Position numbers and translations under genes: made by a program. Below, in pieces: positions 38,124 through 50,329 of a stretch of DNA of 64,000 nucleotides. The notes beneath the pieces were generated by a model, which ran no database searches, was not told the origin of the DNA, and worked only from the letters and a program-made list of their open reading frames with translations. Every line of letters starts with the position of its first letter. The stretch's first letter is position 1. Origin of the DNA: Collybiopsis luxurians FD-317 M1 (Eukaryota; Basidiomycota; Agaricomycetes; Agaricales; Omphalotaceae); the NCBI GenBank assembly GCA_000827265.1, contig KN834802.1, forward strand, positions 22,988-86,987, written 5' to 3'.

Positions 38124-40924
38124 TAAATCGACTTCAAGTTGTTTTTGAACTAGGCATTGCTTGGCCGAAGCGAATCAAATCAACAAGCCACCCAATGTGA
38201 CCCTGAACCGCAGTTTCCTTCCCGATCCCCGAAGAAGTTTCGGCCGTTTATACCCTTATATCAGCATTGCTGTAGCTTCAACATCAAGCAGCCAAGCTCA
38301 ACGAAGCCAAACCAGCCGAAAGTAGGTTTTCATCAACGTTACCGCCTCTCGGCATGTACTTACAGTCTTACATACACTATGCAGAACCCAAAAAAATACG
38401 TCACGCGTAAAATACATTTCAGTAGTATTTGTATTTTTCGTCTGAGAATACATAACAAGCTATCAGAACCTTTAAGAGAAGGTCGGCAATGCCTGCAAAA
38501 CAATTGTCCTTTGTTTGCTCCCAAGTCCCTGAAAAAGTACTTTATCGGCATGTCCCATCTCAGGGCGTCTTGAGTAGTGACGCCAAGTTAAGTCCATGCT
38601 TATTTTTGAGGTGAGAGAAGAAAAATTTCACATAATAACTATTTGTGTTATCCAACGATATCTGGCTCATTTGTGTGAGCTTGAACAGCAAAATCTGCAA
38701 TGTAGGCTAAAATTAGTATATTAGCCAGTTACGCACTAGCATAAGCTTCTTCGAGCAGTAAAAAGACATTTGAGGTTTATTTCGAAGATGCAACGAAGAT
38801 GCATGGTTCTATCCTACTAGACTGATACTTGGGGACTGACAAAGTAACTTGTGACATTGAGATAGTACTTCTTAACTGAACCGGTGAAATGCCCGTTTGC
38901 AAAATAGATCCAATGCACACTTTTTTACTACACTGTAGTGAACTGAACTGAATTTTGGACCCTCAAGGATCATCAATTTACAGTGGATCTGGATTCTGCA
39001 CTAAAACTAGCAATACACCATCCATCATATTGCACCATTTCAAATGGAGGTTTACCCATTGTACAGTATCCAATAAGGAATAGCACAAACAGGGTACCAC
39101 CTATCAAATTAGAGGCTAGAGATGGAGGTTCCTCGAAAGTTGTGGGTGCGGCTGAGAATGTTGATATCATGAAAAAAAAACAAATGAAAAACGCCATGAC
39201 TTCTGAATCGACGGCCAGTAACTGCCAAGTTGTGCTGGCGTTGATTTCTGTTAGTTTAATATCCCTTGAGCCCGCGCAACCCAGCTCTTAAAGTCAGTGA
39301 TTTGTGTATACCACTAAGATAAATATTAAATATAAGTTCAACGAGTTAGAAATAGCTGACTAGAAATGTCAAAAATATTTATGGATGTTGCCCTAGCCTT
39401 ACTACCAGATCCACTTTTATTCATAGTCAAAGATCTCTATATGTATTCATTTGTTTCTTGAACATCACCTGTACTAAAATGCACAAGCAGATAAATGCCG
39501 AGTATAGTGTGCATTGCAGCCATTACACAAAATTTCAAACAAGGAAGAAAAAATTATGATCACCGTCGATTCTCAAAACACAAACAATATATAATTTAGG
39601 TCTATAGGAACTCCAGTAGAACCAAGGCTGGTACCGTAGAGCACGAGGAAAGAGAGCATAGGAAAGAATGAACACTGGTTACCAGAACAGGTATCTCAAA
39701 TCGAAAAACTAAGTAAATCCTTCAGTTACCTTACCAACCACAGACAATGGTATTATAATTATCTACTTGCTATAGCAAGTCCCTTTATTATTACTCGACT
39801 TGCAATAGCAAGTTCCCATTTATGTAAGTTGAACTTAGAACTATAATTAAGCAATGTTCAGACCCACTCCCTTATGTTAGGGCTAGGAAGTAAGCATACC
39901 AAACTTCCGTATAACCCAGTGCGAACTGAGCTTAATATTCTGCCCATACTTCTGAATTACTAGGTTGTGAATGTGCGGCTGCCAGCTGGGTATCAGGAAG
40001 AACAAAAGCAAGAGTTAGTGGCAACCGCAAGCAGAAGGAAGGAATCGCTCACAACACATACAAAATATCTTCTACAGTAGTAAGAAAAATATCAGGGTAC
40101 ACAAGCGTTAGACGGAAAGTCCAACTGTTAAAAAGGTGCGTATATGTTCAAAGAGCTCCAGCTACAGTCTGTAAAGAGCTGGATGGAATCTGTTAAGAAA
40201 GAAATGGAATAACATGTCACTTGATTATATATATAAGCTATCTCGTGACAGTCACAATCACCAACTAAGAACTGTCGGAAAAAGAGGGAATCCGAAACAG
40301 TCAGGTCTCTGTTTTAGATCAGAAGTGTGCACATGTCCTACAAAATAAAATATGCGTGTTCTACTTTCCAGATGCATTACATGCTGTATACCGTTACCTA
40401 TATGGCAAACCATGCGGTTCTCTTTTGATCATTTTTCAGGTGTCCGGCAATACCTTGACAATCACCAACGCTGGTTCAACTGGACCTTGGCTAGGTCAAC
40501 TTAAGACTCTGGAACTGGAAAGGCAGAACCAGCTTAAACTGCACAGAGCCCCATATTTATAGTATCATTGTAGTAATGTTTAGGCGCAGGATGGTGCTCA
40601 AAAAAATTCTTGAATTACCATGTGTTTGTACTCTGTTTCTTCCGAGTCATATTAAATCTTACCTTCCTAAACACAATGAATCATAATCTGTATTTTGAGC
40701 ACAACATGCTAATTTATAAATGATTTGATCCCCAAACTTCTATGGCAGAACGGAGTCCATTACATTCTGGCACTAATGAGCGCCGGATTCGCCAAAGGTT
40801 TAGCTTGGTATCCCCTGTTTCCTGGGTATAGACAATAGAACAAGAGACAAGGTGAGGAAGACCATGAAAATTATGATCAAGGTATCCCAAAGATTATTCA
40901 CACAGAAATGGCAATTTACAGGTG
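38124..40924. other. Upstream region of R5, then AT-rich sequence
   Basis: 38124-38400 resembles the flank of R3 (28840-29080), including acgttaccgcctctc and gcatgtactta. After about 38600 the array-like sequence ends. The open frames at 38157-38573, 38983-39291 and 40356-40562 show no recognisable motif. Two short palindromes stand at 39765-39813. Confidence 0.5.
39765..39813. repeat. Pair of 16-bp palindromes
   Basis: ACTTGCTATAGCAAGT (39765-39780, perfect) and ACTTGCAATAGCAAGT (39798-39813, one mismatch at the centre) stand 17 bases apart in AT-rich sequence. Confidence 0.85.
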
Positions 40925-41400
40925 TTATTTGGGAACATATGCTGGAGGAGGTCCATCTGATCTCCCCATTGTTGAACTGAAATTGGATTCTACCTGAGGC
41001 TCACTCTGTTGCATCCAAGCAACAGTACTCTGCAAAAACTCCAAACGAGCTTCCATTGGCTCGATATTGCTAGCATTGCCTGACTGATGGTGTTGTATTA
41101 TCTCCAGGAATGAATGGAGGTTCTGACAGACCGGGATTGTGATGGATAAGGGATGCAGACAGTGGAGAGCATTTCTCTTGTCTGATACCATTGCTGGTGC
41201 TGTTGTTCTCAGGTTGAACTGTCCTGATGAAGGACTCTGGATCCGGAAAAGGTGTTATCAAGTCACCTTGTAAGCCCCAAGACCTTGTTCGACGTCAAAT
41301 GCAGAATATACTCCATGAAGCAATGAGTATGGCTACCACTGCCCTGACAACACTGCCTGCAATTATGGCTGCAGGGGTGGTTTGGCTGGGTCGGTAACTG
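40925..41400 (-). pseudogene. C-terminal part of a single-span membrane protein
   Basis: The minus strand reads PAAIIAGSVVRAVVAILIAS, a probable membrane span (about 41380-41310), then an in-frame TGA, a basic stretch, GDLITPFPDPESF, and after a frame change (or small intron) NIEPMEARLEFLQSTV and the end GPPPAYVPK. The layout (Ser/Thr ectodomain, one span, basic stop-transfer, LITPF motif, coiled segment, PPPxY-type end) is common among fungal single-span surface proteins of unknown role. The ectodomain is missing. I cannot name the family. Confidence 0.4.
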
Positions 41401-44046
41401 GAATCGGAGTAAGGGAGGCCGTGCCAGCAGAGACTAATGGTAAACTACTAGAAAATATGGAAAAGCAACAGTCTGTTATGACCTATCCTTAATCTATGTA
41501 TAGTCTTAATTATAGAGTCAATGTATAAGGTGTCGTATTGGGTAGACGATGGCAATATATAAGAGCTGTGAAAAGGTTAGTAATGCTTTGATGTTGTTAC
41601 CTGGTAAGCTGGATGAGCTTGTGTTAGTTGGCTATTTATTGGATACTCTGCAGCAAGTATGAATGCTCAATGGCAGACTAATGAGACCATTGATATTGTA
41701 TTATCAGCAAGGTGAGGTAAGGGGTCGAAGTTGTGTATGACAACTTCGAGGAAGGCTTAAGAGGAGAAAAGAAAAAGAAAAGAAATAGTCGTATAGATTG
41801 AGGGTAGTATGTACAACAAAATATACAAGCTGGGGTTCTCAAAGAATCCCAGCTACTTATCTACCCTTCTACAATATAAATATCCCCAAACATTGTAGAT
41901 ACTTGTCGGAATAAAGTCAGTGCCGGCACAATCCAAGTGTGGGCATGCAGTATTGATGCGCAGTTCTAATTCACACAGTAGAGAGGTTTCGCAACCGGTT
42001 CTGTCAATCAGTTGTTGTCCAGATCATGTTCTCTGGCACATTATTGCATGAATTTCGTGGCTATACCTACAATTGATTAAAACTGATGATTTTGCAATTG
42101 GAAATGGATACATAAGAGAGCTATAATAAGCCCAACATTGATAGCTAACTCGGAGTAAATACGGGATGCTTGTTACAATGGGTGCAGAACTGCATTACCT
42201 GTTGTATTGTGCTTTCTACCTTAGTACCAAGTATTGGTCCAAGTGTCAGACAGCTGTTGAAACTACTGTACCTAGCTCATCAAAGCTAGCAGACCCACCT
42301 GTACCTTATACAGAAGTTTTGATGAGCCCACATTGCTTTGACATACCCAGGAATTGATGGATGATGGGAATGGCTTGACAGAACTTACTCCAGTGGCTCA
42401 AGAAGTGATGGACTCAGTGCTGTGTTGTTTCAGCAAGAATGGGGAGAAGCTAGCCGAAGTCTCAGTGAAGGTCTAGATCAAGGATCAGAAGAAGTATGCA
42501 CAACCCAATACTACAGGCTAAAGCCAGCTTTGACATTTACCATACTAAGTACTTGTTGAAGTATTGGAAGTTGATGGCCCAAGTGGCAAAGAAGTGTGGT
42601 GGCACTTGGTGATGAAGATGATTGAATACCTATGGGAGCAAATATGGAGGAACATCCAGTACAGTTGGACACTTAGTCTGACATTATCACAGGTGCAGGA
42701 TGAAGGATTATTCCAGTGTATGGGTTGATCAGGATGAAATGCAACAGTTACTCAGAGCTGCAGGACTGGGTTTCCAGAAAGGGCATAGGAGGTTTATTTT
42801 CCTATGGACTTTGGTTTATTGTTGGTTGGTTTCTGGATTTGGACTCTCACACAAGTTTGTACCTGCATTTCTGACATTATGGTTGTATGGTTCTCGGCTC
42901 TTAGTATAGTATAAGTACAAGAGTAGAGTACCAGAACAAGCTAGTTTTTAGAGCCCCCACTAGTTTGGATGCTTAAAGCTCACTCACACTTTGCCTGGTA
43001 CTTTGGTCCACCATTGGACAGTATCGTAGAATATCCAAAACTTGAGTAACACTCTTGTTCATTTAGTACAGCTTGTCATTTGTCAGCCCATCACTGACCT
43101 TGCTGTTGTATCCCACTTTTCATTTGCTTGGCCTGTTGCCAGCCTTGTGGTTATTAAGTTGGAGATTTGCGTATCTTCTCCAACCTTTGTGCCCCTCTAC
43201 CCAGACCTAGTAGTCCATAAAGCCTAGAGATTTCTTTTAGACTGTACTAGTGGAGTTGAAGTTGATCATAAAAATATATTATCTGCTCTGCAGAATCTTT
43301 GACAATGCACTCTCACAAACCTTGTTACACTTGCTGCCTCACTAGAGCTAAGTAAAAACCTAACATATTAACATATTGTTGCAGCACACTTGTGATCAAG
43401 GGTTCATGTATCAGATACATACAAACCATGCTCTTGTTGCATGAGAATTAAAGAAGACAATGAAAGAGTAGAATTTGAGTGTGAAGACAGCACAGGTATA
43501 GATGCCAGCAGCAGCTGAAGGCCATTGAGCTCCATAGGCTGTGGAGTGTTGCATTGGCATCCTAGATCATGTGTATCTAAGATCATATGTTGGATAAGAT
43601 AGGCTGGCTATGAGTCAGTGAAAGGGATAGAGAAAAGAGGAGATTGCACCTTGAGGGTGCAATATCTAATATGAGATATGTAGGTTTGTTTCTAATCCAA
43701 GAAGCATAGTTTGGCTGGGGCTTGGCTCTGCACACCCACCCATGGTTGTGGGTGCCCAAGCTGACCCAAACCAAGCAAAGCTGCCAAAACAGGGCAGAGA
43801 TGGCTACAAAGCCAAACCCCAAGCTCAGCTGAGCTGGTTGTCAATGAGCTATATGATCCATTTCTGTGAAGATCTAATGTCGAATGTTCAACTTATTGGT
43901 CTTGTTGAGATTCAGGGCTATAGTTTCCAGACTTTACTGAGGTTTTAAGAAACAAATCATATAGGAAAAGACTCAATGATAATGCAGGATATGAATGTAT
44001 GGTAGTTATGGTGGTATGAATAGTTAACTAAAAGAAACAAGGAAAG
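41401..44046. other. CpG-poor sequence, unrecognised repeats likely
   Basis: No gene supported. The low CpG content, like that of the elements to the right, suggests old transposon sequence. Open frames at 42166-42357, 42700-42909 and 43583-43822 carry no motif I know. A hairpin (AGCTGGG...CCCAGCT) stands near 41829-41855. Confidence 0.4.
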
Positions 44047-45461
44047 CTAATCAGAAATAAGTTCTGCCAAGTCAATGTTGGATAAAGCTTGCTCAACTGC
44101 AGCATCAGAAATATGGTTGGAAGCTTTGAAGTCATTGAAAAGGTGTTTAAGTTGGTTCACCTGATCCTCTGTATAGGCCCAGCATATGTGGTTAGGGAGG
44201 ATTTCTTTGACACAATGCCAATATATCAGGAAAGCTAGGGAGGTCCAACCATCAACTGCAGCAACAATCTCTGGGGGTACAAGCGATGAGAAATTCAACT
44301 GCTCCACCAATGCAGAAACTGTGACCATGGACATTATTGAGGCCCAACTTCTTCCAGATGTCATCACAGAAACACAGAAAGGTTGATTTAACTGTATACT
44401 GAGGAATACTGTGCTCTTCAAGGTAGGCAAATAGCAGATAGTTGTTGGGGATAGAGGCATTCACCCAGAGGTGGTTATCCAGGGCAGTAGTAAATGGATG
44501 GGTAAAGGATAAGCTGAAGCTCACCTAAACAATGACAACCCCAAAAGGCTAAATAGGCAACTGCCCATAAAGCGCAGTGAAATAAAGAAGAGAAATTGAG
44601 GTTAAGGAAAAGTGAAGTCATATGTTGTAAAGTAATGGGATTGCAAATTGGGCAACAGAGATGAGAACCTGCTGTGCAGGAGGCAGTACAAGCAAACTTT
44701 AAGCAACATGAGTCATGGGGCCATGGTGCACCATTAAGTTCAAGCCAAGCTTGAAGGCCAGCAAGCCAACCTTTAATGCATGCTCCTGATTTCTTGCCTT
44801 ACCAGTAGCCTACAAAACTGATAAGGAGGCAATCAGAAGGAGGCATTCTACAGTCTTCTGGTATCTTCATCTTGTTGCAGAATTTATTGAAGCAAAGAAT
44901 CCCTGCACCATAAGAAGATTTTGTTCCAGGAGCCAAAGCTGAGAAAATAAGCTTATTGCTGTATTTGATGACAGCGGGGTTGAGGGAGGCTGAGTCTGAG
45001 GTTCTAGCCTTAATGGCATAAGGACTGCTCCAGGCATGCAGGCAGTCATGAGCCACAACATTGGGATGAAGGGAATTAGTGGTGATCTTATTAGATTCAA
45101 GAATTTTACACTTGGTGAGTGTTGATAGAAGAAAAGAGGTTGGGGTGAGGATAGGAATTGGCATGGGACAAGGCAGCAGAAGCTGTGGGGAAAGAGGAAG
45201 AGTGTTCTTTTTGGTCTTTGGAATGGAGGAAGGTGGCGAAGGGAAAGACATAATGGGATTACTGAGAGAAAAAAATTTTGACAAGGATGTGGAACTTGGA
45301 AAAGATTGCTGGGATTGAGGCAAAGACTGAGTAGTGGGAAAGAGATTTTCTATGGCAGCAAAATATTTGCTAGTAAAACTGGAAAGGCAGAAACTGAGGC
45401 AATTAATTTGGGTGGCTGGCACGCGCAGAATGCCAGTGCCTGTGCCAGAACTGCCTGGCAC
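44047..45461 (-). pseudogene. DIRS tyrosine recombinase
   Basis: A low-complexity Ser/Pro-rich lead is followed by KARTSDSASLNPAVIKYSNK, LAPGTKSSYGAGILCFNKFC and GWLAGLQAWLELNGAPWPHD. The catalytic blocks then come in shifted frames: AFWGCHCLGEL where relatives have an Arg pair, GHSFCIGGAVEF where the HxxR motif should be (Cys in place of Arg, codon TGC at 44314-44312), and WTSLAFLIYWHCVKEILPNH with the nucleophile Tyr. An in-frame TAA lies near 44796. Both catalytic arginines are lost by changes that fit CGN to CAN or TGN. Non-functional. Confidence 0.82.
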
Positions 45462-45536
45462 TGGATGAGAAGCTGTACTGTGGAAGGAAATAGGGATTTA
45501 GATAAGAAAAATAAGATTTGAATTAGATGGAATCAC

Positions 45537-48420
45537 CTATACATAAGAGAGGATAGAAGCCAGCTCCTCAGAGAGCAAAATGGGAGGTAAGCATTTCTCT
45601 TGGGAACCCAGAATTCTGCACAAAATTGGGTCAGCTGGATTAGCAGAAGATTCAATATAAACTATTTCTGGTTGAATGAAGTTAGGGGCAAGGATAGCAT
45701 AAGTGCACTGGACAGACATGTTGATCAGAAATTAGGAGTGTGAGCTTTGCAAATTGCTCCAATTGTTCCTTGGTTATCAGAGTGGACAAGAATGTAGGTG
45801 TCATGGTGAACCCATGAATCCAAGCAGTAAATGAGGATTTCAATAACAACTGTTTTGAGCCAACAAATGTCACAACTGGGAATCTTCCAGCCATTGGTGA
45901 GGCAGAAAGCAGCCCAAAAGCCATTAACAAGAATGCTGATCCCCCAATCAGTGGAGGCGTTGACAAAAATTTTGAAATCTTTCAAGAAACCCAGCAGTCA
46001 GAGCTCATGGTAGAATGAGATGTTTTCCAGCTCAGACTTTGACCAATTCAGCTCCTTAATGACTGCAGAAGTAAGGAATTTTCTGGTTTCAACTTCCTTC
46101 CCTCAATAAGAAGAGATGAAATTGGAGAAGACAGGAAAGTGGGTTTTCCCTGATGGTAGATGAAGGAGACATGGCAGAGAGTACCATGGATAGATTGGAT
46201 ATGGTCAAGGGGGGCCTTGCGGGATTTGAAGTCAGAGAAAATAAGATTGATGCAATGGAGGTATTTGAGGCATTTTTCAGAAGGAAGGCTGACACATTTG
46301 AGGGGAATGTTCCAAAGAAGGCCAGTAAATGTAGTTTCATCTGTGAATTTGGTGTCACCTTTGGTGAGGTGCCAAGGGAAACTGAGATCCTTGGTGAGTT
46401 CTTGAATGTTGCACTTGTCATATTCATAAGTGCTGTATATGTTTGGTAAACAGAAATCATTGAAATCATCCTCATTTTTGGGAACAGGGAAAATGCCTTT
46501 GGAGTGCCAAATTTTATGAAGCACACCTGAAATCATGCCAGAACAACTGCTGGCTGGCAAAAGCCCAAAGCTAAAGCAATGGTCAATATAAACCATGCTG
46601 TCACTTCCAATAACAACATTGTAAGGGTTATGGTGGGGTACAAGGGGAATGGTGTGGTGGAACTTTATGATATCCATGGTACACATCTGAGTGCCCTGGG
46701 GAGCAGAAGCAATCTGAAAAAAAGGTATAAGGGAAAATGAACAAAAATAGTTTGAAAGGAAGCAAAGCTGATTTGAAGGAATCAAAAGCACAAAGCAGGT
46801 CATAAGACACATGAAAAGCTGGACCTGGAAAGGTTTTAAAAGTAAAGCTGAGATACTGACCAAATCGGCAATCATATTAGCTGTGTCAAAAGTTGTTGGG
46901 AAGGAATCCTTATCAACATGCTTGTTAATCAGAGGAATGCATTTGCCCTTTAAATTCTTCCATTCTTTGGAGAAGTTTCTGCAGACACGAAGCTTGAGCA
47001 GTTTGTTGGGGCCCTGAGTTTGTTCAGCATTAATGAGAGGGGAAGCAATAAATGGACCATGGAGGATAAACTCTGCTTCTTCTCTAGAAAATGGGCCTGA
47101 TATCCTACCCTTATCAACTTCTTCCCCAATATATTCCATAATAGCCTCTGGATATTTGGAAGTCGAGGGGTGATTGGGCATGATAATAGTTTCAGAAATG
47201 GGTGGGAAAATACCACAGGGAAATCCACTGCAAAGAAATTGGACAAGAAGGGGAAAGCAATGAGAAAGATTATTATTGCATAAGGCTGATTCAAAAGCAT
47301 CAGCATTGTATGGCATCACAATATGCTTGTAGATTTCAATATGAGAAGGAGATGAAGAAGGAAGGTGAGGCTGAGGAACAATAAAGGGTGATAAATCCTG
47401 GTAAGGGAGAGGGTCCAGGTAGGGGCTACAAGGATTGAAAGGGTCAGAGGCAGTGGTGGCAGGTAGGGTCACTGTGGAGGGCAGCATGGTTACCACCACA
47501 GAGGGAGCAGATATTGTTTTTTGAGCTGTAGCTGCGATTGGAGCAGGAGCCTCAAATGTTGGAGATACAAATTTTGACATTGTTGAGGGAGATAAGGCCT
47601 CTGCCTGAGGGGCCTGGTTTGGTAAAAGGGAATGAGCTGTGGTCCTTGTAAGAGTGTTTGTTAAGTTTGTGCTCTTGCTTACTGCATCCAAGGCAGCAAG
47701 GGATTGAGCCACCCCCACTGCCTGATGGAAAGGGCTGGCTAGAGGCTGAGGCTTTGGATGGGGGGGTGGCAGATATGAGGGGCCTGAGCTGTGGAAAACA
47801 AACTGGGACCTACTAGATGAAACTCCCTTTGAGAGCAGAGTTTTCACCTTGACCACAGCACAGATGGTGGTCCAGACATCATCATAGTGCTTCTGGAGGA
47901 AAGCAGCATCAGTATTGTAGTGGTTAATACAGAGCTTCTTCTTGTCCTCATGCCAGAGGTCAAAGAGAGCTACCAAGTCTTCTTTCTTTGAAAAGGCCTG
48001 GAAGTGGTAGACAGGGAAACTAGGCCATGCCACCTGTAAGCCTTTTTCAAAATGTTCAGCCTTGAATCAAATGAGGTTGAGAGAGGCTTCATCCCAGTGA
48101 AGATATGTCATATCGGCCTCCTCACAGGGAATGCCAAGTCCTGAGTTCTTCATCTTCCTTTGAATGTTGTCAAGGTCAAGGACCTTTATCTTCCCAGATT
48201 TCCTAGAACTAGACATCTGCTTGTAGGAGAAAACAGCAATGTTGCTCGAGACGTAACAAAGGGCTTTAGTTTGGAAAACCCATAGTGGAATTTTGACTTT
48301 ATTTGAGGCCAGGGTTTTGAGCTCAGGATGGAAAGTGGGAATATTGTCATCAATAGAGTTGTAGACAATGAGGTTAATATCTGGCTTGTACTTAGGCTTC
48401 TTGGGATCAGGTTCCTCCAT
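45537..48420 (-). pseudogene. DIRS reverse transcriptase / RNase H
   Basis: One frame runs from MEEPDPKKPKY at 48420 to 46048 with a single TGA near 48064. It includes a Pro/Ser-rich linker, KLLKLRVCRNFSKEWKNLKG, the RT block APQGTQMCTMDIIKFHHTIP, YIDHCFSFGLLPASSCSGM, and PWHLTKGDTKFTDETTFTGL followed by SIHGTLCHVSFIY. Between ADLV and IASAPQGTQ lies an in-frame hydrophobic insert of about 160 nt (about 46715-46872) bounded by GTCAGT and TTTTTTCAG, which looks like a spliceosomal intron. RNase H follows one frame over (STDWGISILVNGFWAAFCL, HSDNQGTIGAI), then SANPADPI in a third frame. The RT core is well preserved; the frameshifts make it defective. Confidence 0.85.
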
Positions 48421-48429
48421 GTCTGTATT

Positions 48430-48712
48430 GGTTCAAGCTGACTGGGTCCATATATGCACACAGTTATTGTGAGATATTGGGAAGCCAGAGATGGGGTTTG
48501 TGGATGTGTCATAGGATGTGATATAGGAAACCTTTCATGTTATTGAAGATTTGGGGATGAATAATGAGTTTGTCAAAAGCTTCATCTTTGACAGACAAAC
48601 AGGACTCAACATTGGAAACAATGTCTCCTTCTAGTGCCCTCTGATGCCTACTTGTGTTCCTATCCTCAATAGCCTTATTGGCCTGCAAACAAGCCTGCCA
48701 ATCCATTTTCAA
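48430..48712 (-). pseudogene. DIRS upstream (gag-like) open frame, partial
   Basis: The frame reads KAIEDRNTSRHQRALEGDIV, SCLSVKDEAFDKL and, after a TGA, HIHKPHLWLPNIS and YMDPVSLNQYRHG, where it runs into the start of the RT frame in another phase. The position fits the first ORF of a DIRS element. No nucleic-acid-binding motif is seen. The true start is not clear; related sequence may begin near 48915. Confidence 0.45.
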
Positions 48713-48960
48713 CCTAGCCTGTTCATTGTTAGGGCAATGGGTTCTCTGAGTTCATCCTTCACAATCCAGGGTTGGGTAGTGAGGAAGAGCACCAAAGTGC
48801 CTCTTTCTGGTGGGAGGGATGGGAGATTCTGGCAGCTGGTTTTCTGGACTGTCATCTGATATCTGCACCATGATGGAGGAAATGGCTTGAAGCTTGGAAA
48901 AAGTGAGAAGGTCAAGTGGCAGCTGAGAATGGGATTGAGGGGAAAGGTCAGAATGCCATA

Positions 48961-50279
48961 GGAACAGCATCAGACTGACTCAGCTGCCAGGTGCCTATCT
49001 TATCCTCTGTCAAGCCAGCTGCACTGAATTGACTCAGATTCTACATTTGATGTAGAAATGTGATCAAATGGCCAGTAGCAAAACCTCTCTAGTAGATGCA
49101 TTAGCAGTGTTCTGTCAATGCCACTGATCCTACCAGATTTGATGTATCCTTGAACATGTGGCTATCCTGTGAGTCAGACATGTTTTGGTACTTCACAGTT
49201 GTAATCACTAAGTCCTTCATAGTACCTTATGGAGTATTTTGGAAAGCTATGGTAGCCGATGATCAGTAGAGATGTTTGGCTTAAAGTAGAAAAGTGAAAA
49301 ATTGAACTGTTCCTAACACAGTCAAGTAGTAGAAGTGTTGGCAAGATAACAGAGCTTCACGTGGATATTTATGCACCTGGCACCTTTTGAGAATGTCAGT
49401 GACACTGATTGTGCTTCAGTTGCTCTAGCACTGGGAGGAGTCAAAGATTTGAGGGCTCCAGCTAACCAAAGCATGAAATTTCCACTAACTTTGTAGTTCC
49501 AGTTGTGGAAACATTTATTGAATCAACCATAGCATTGAAGGAGATCAGAGGACTGACAGAAATGGAGTGAGCAGAGACACTGACCAAAGGAAATCCCAGG
49601 TGTAGATTATTTATGGTTGAGGGAAGAGATATAACAGAATTGCCCGGCAGGCTAGTATTGTGAGTCTAAAAAATTAATTGGTGGGATTTAATTTTGACTT
49701 ACCAATTCATAAGCACAACACCAGCAGCCATTTTGTAACTTGCATGATAGAAAAACTTCAAGGACAATCCTAGGCATCACAGAGAATACTGAACAGCTTT
49801 TGATCAAAATCCATCAAGGTTGTCGCCAACTAGAATGGCACCCAACATTTGGAACAATCACTGATCTGAAATGGAGTACATGTTTCATCTAGAAAGGGTA
49901 CATTATCACAACTGACAGCCTTTCATCCAGAGATTGGGACTACTATGAGCTGCGCCAGATAATTCCATGCTCCCAGGCATTTATAATCCAGGTGTGCAGT
50001 CAAAAGATGCTGCCACTCACTTGGTATCTCTAATCTGGAATCTGACCTGTTGGTTTGGTCATGAGAATTGCAGATGAGAAATCATAAATAAATATGCATT
50101 GGTTACAGCAAAATATAGATGCAGTAGAGGTTATATACAGTGCATTGGGCTGTCATGTATGACCCTCAATTTTACCATGACTGAGTTTGACTGCATCAGC
50201 AGATTGGCAAGAGTATGAGTGTACTTGGGCATGGAAAGTAATAGGCTGGTGACATGTGTGTGGGTGAATACACTCAAAA
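48961..50279. other. CpG-poor sequence without a recognisable gene
   Basis: Almost no CpG and no open frame above 60 codons with a known motif. Probably a decayed element, type unknown. Confidence 0.4.
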
Positions 50280-50329
50280 TTTTTTTGAAATTTATACTGT
50301 ACATACTTCTGTACTATAATGACTCATAG

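Larger units (their letters stand above)
44047..48712 (-). mobile_element. DIRS-type retrotransposon (tyrosine recombinase), decayed
   Basis: On the minus strand, in order: an upstream open frame (48712-48509), a frame from 48420 running through RT (to 46048), RNase H (45985-45725), a short linker, and a tyrosine recombinase (45461-44047). This order, with a recombinase instead of an integrase, defines DIRS elements. Their terminal repeats (inverted or split direct) could not be located, so the outer limits are those of coding sequence. It is CpG-poor and broken by several frameshifts. Confidence 0.85.

Noticed and set aside
42700..42909. 69-aa hydrophobic frame as a possible small membrane gene
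   Set aside because: Short, in CpG-poor repeat-like sequence, with no conserved block and no second copy seen.
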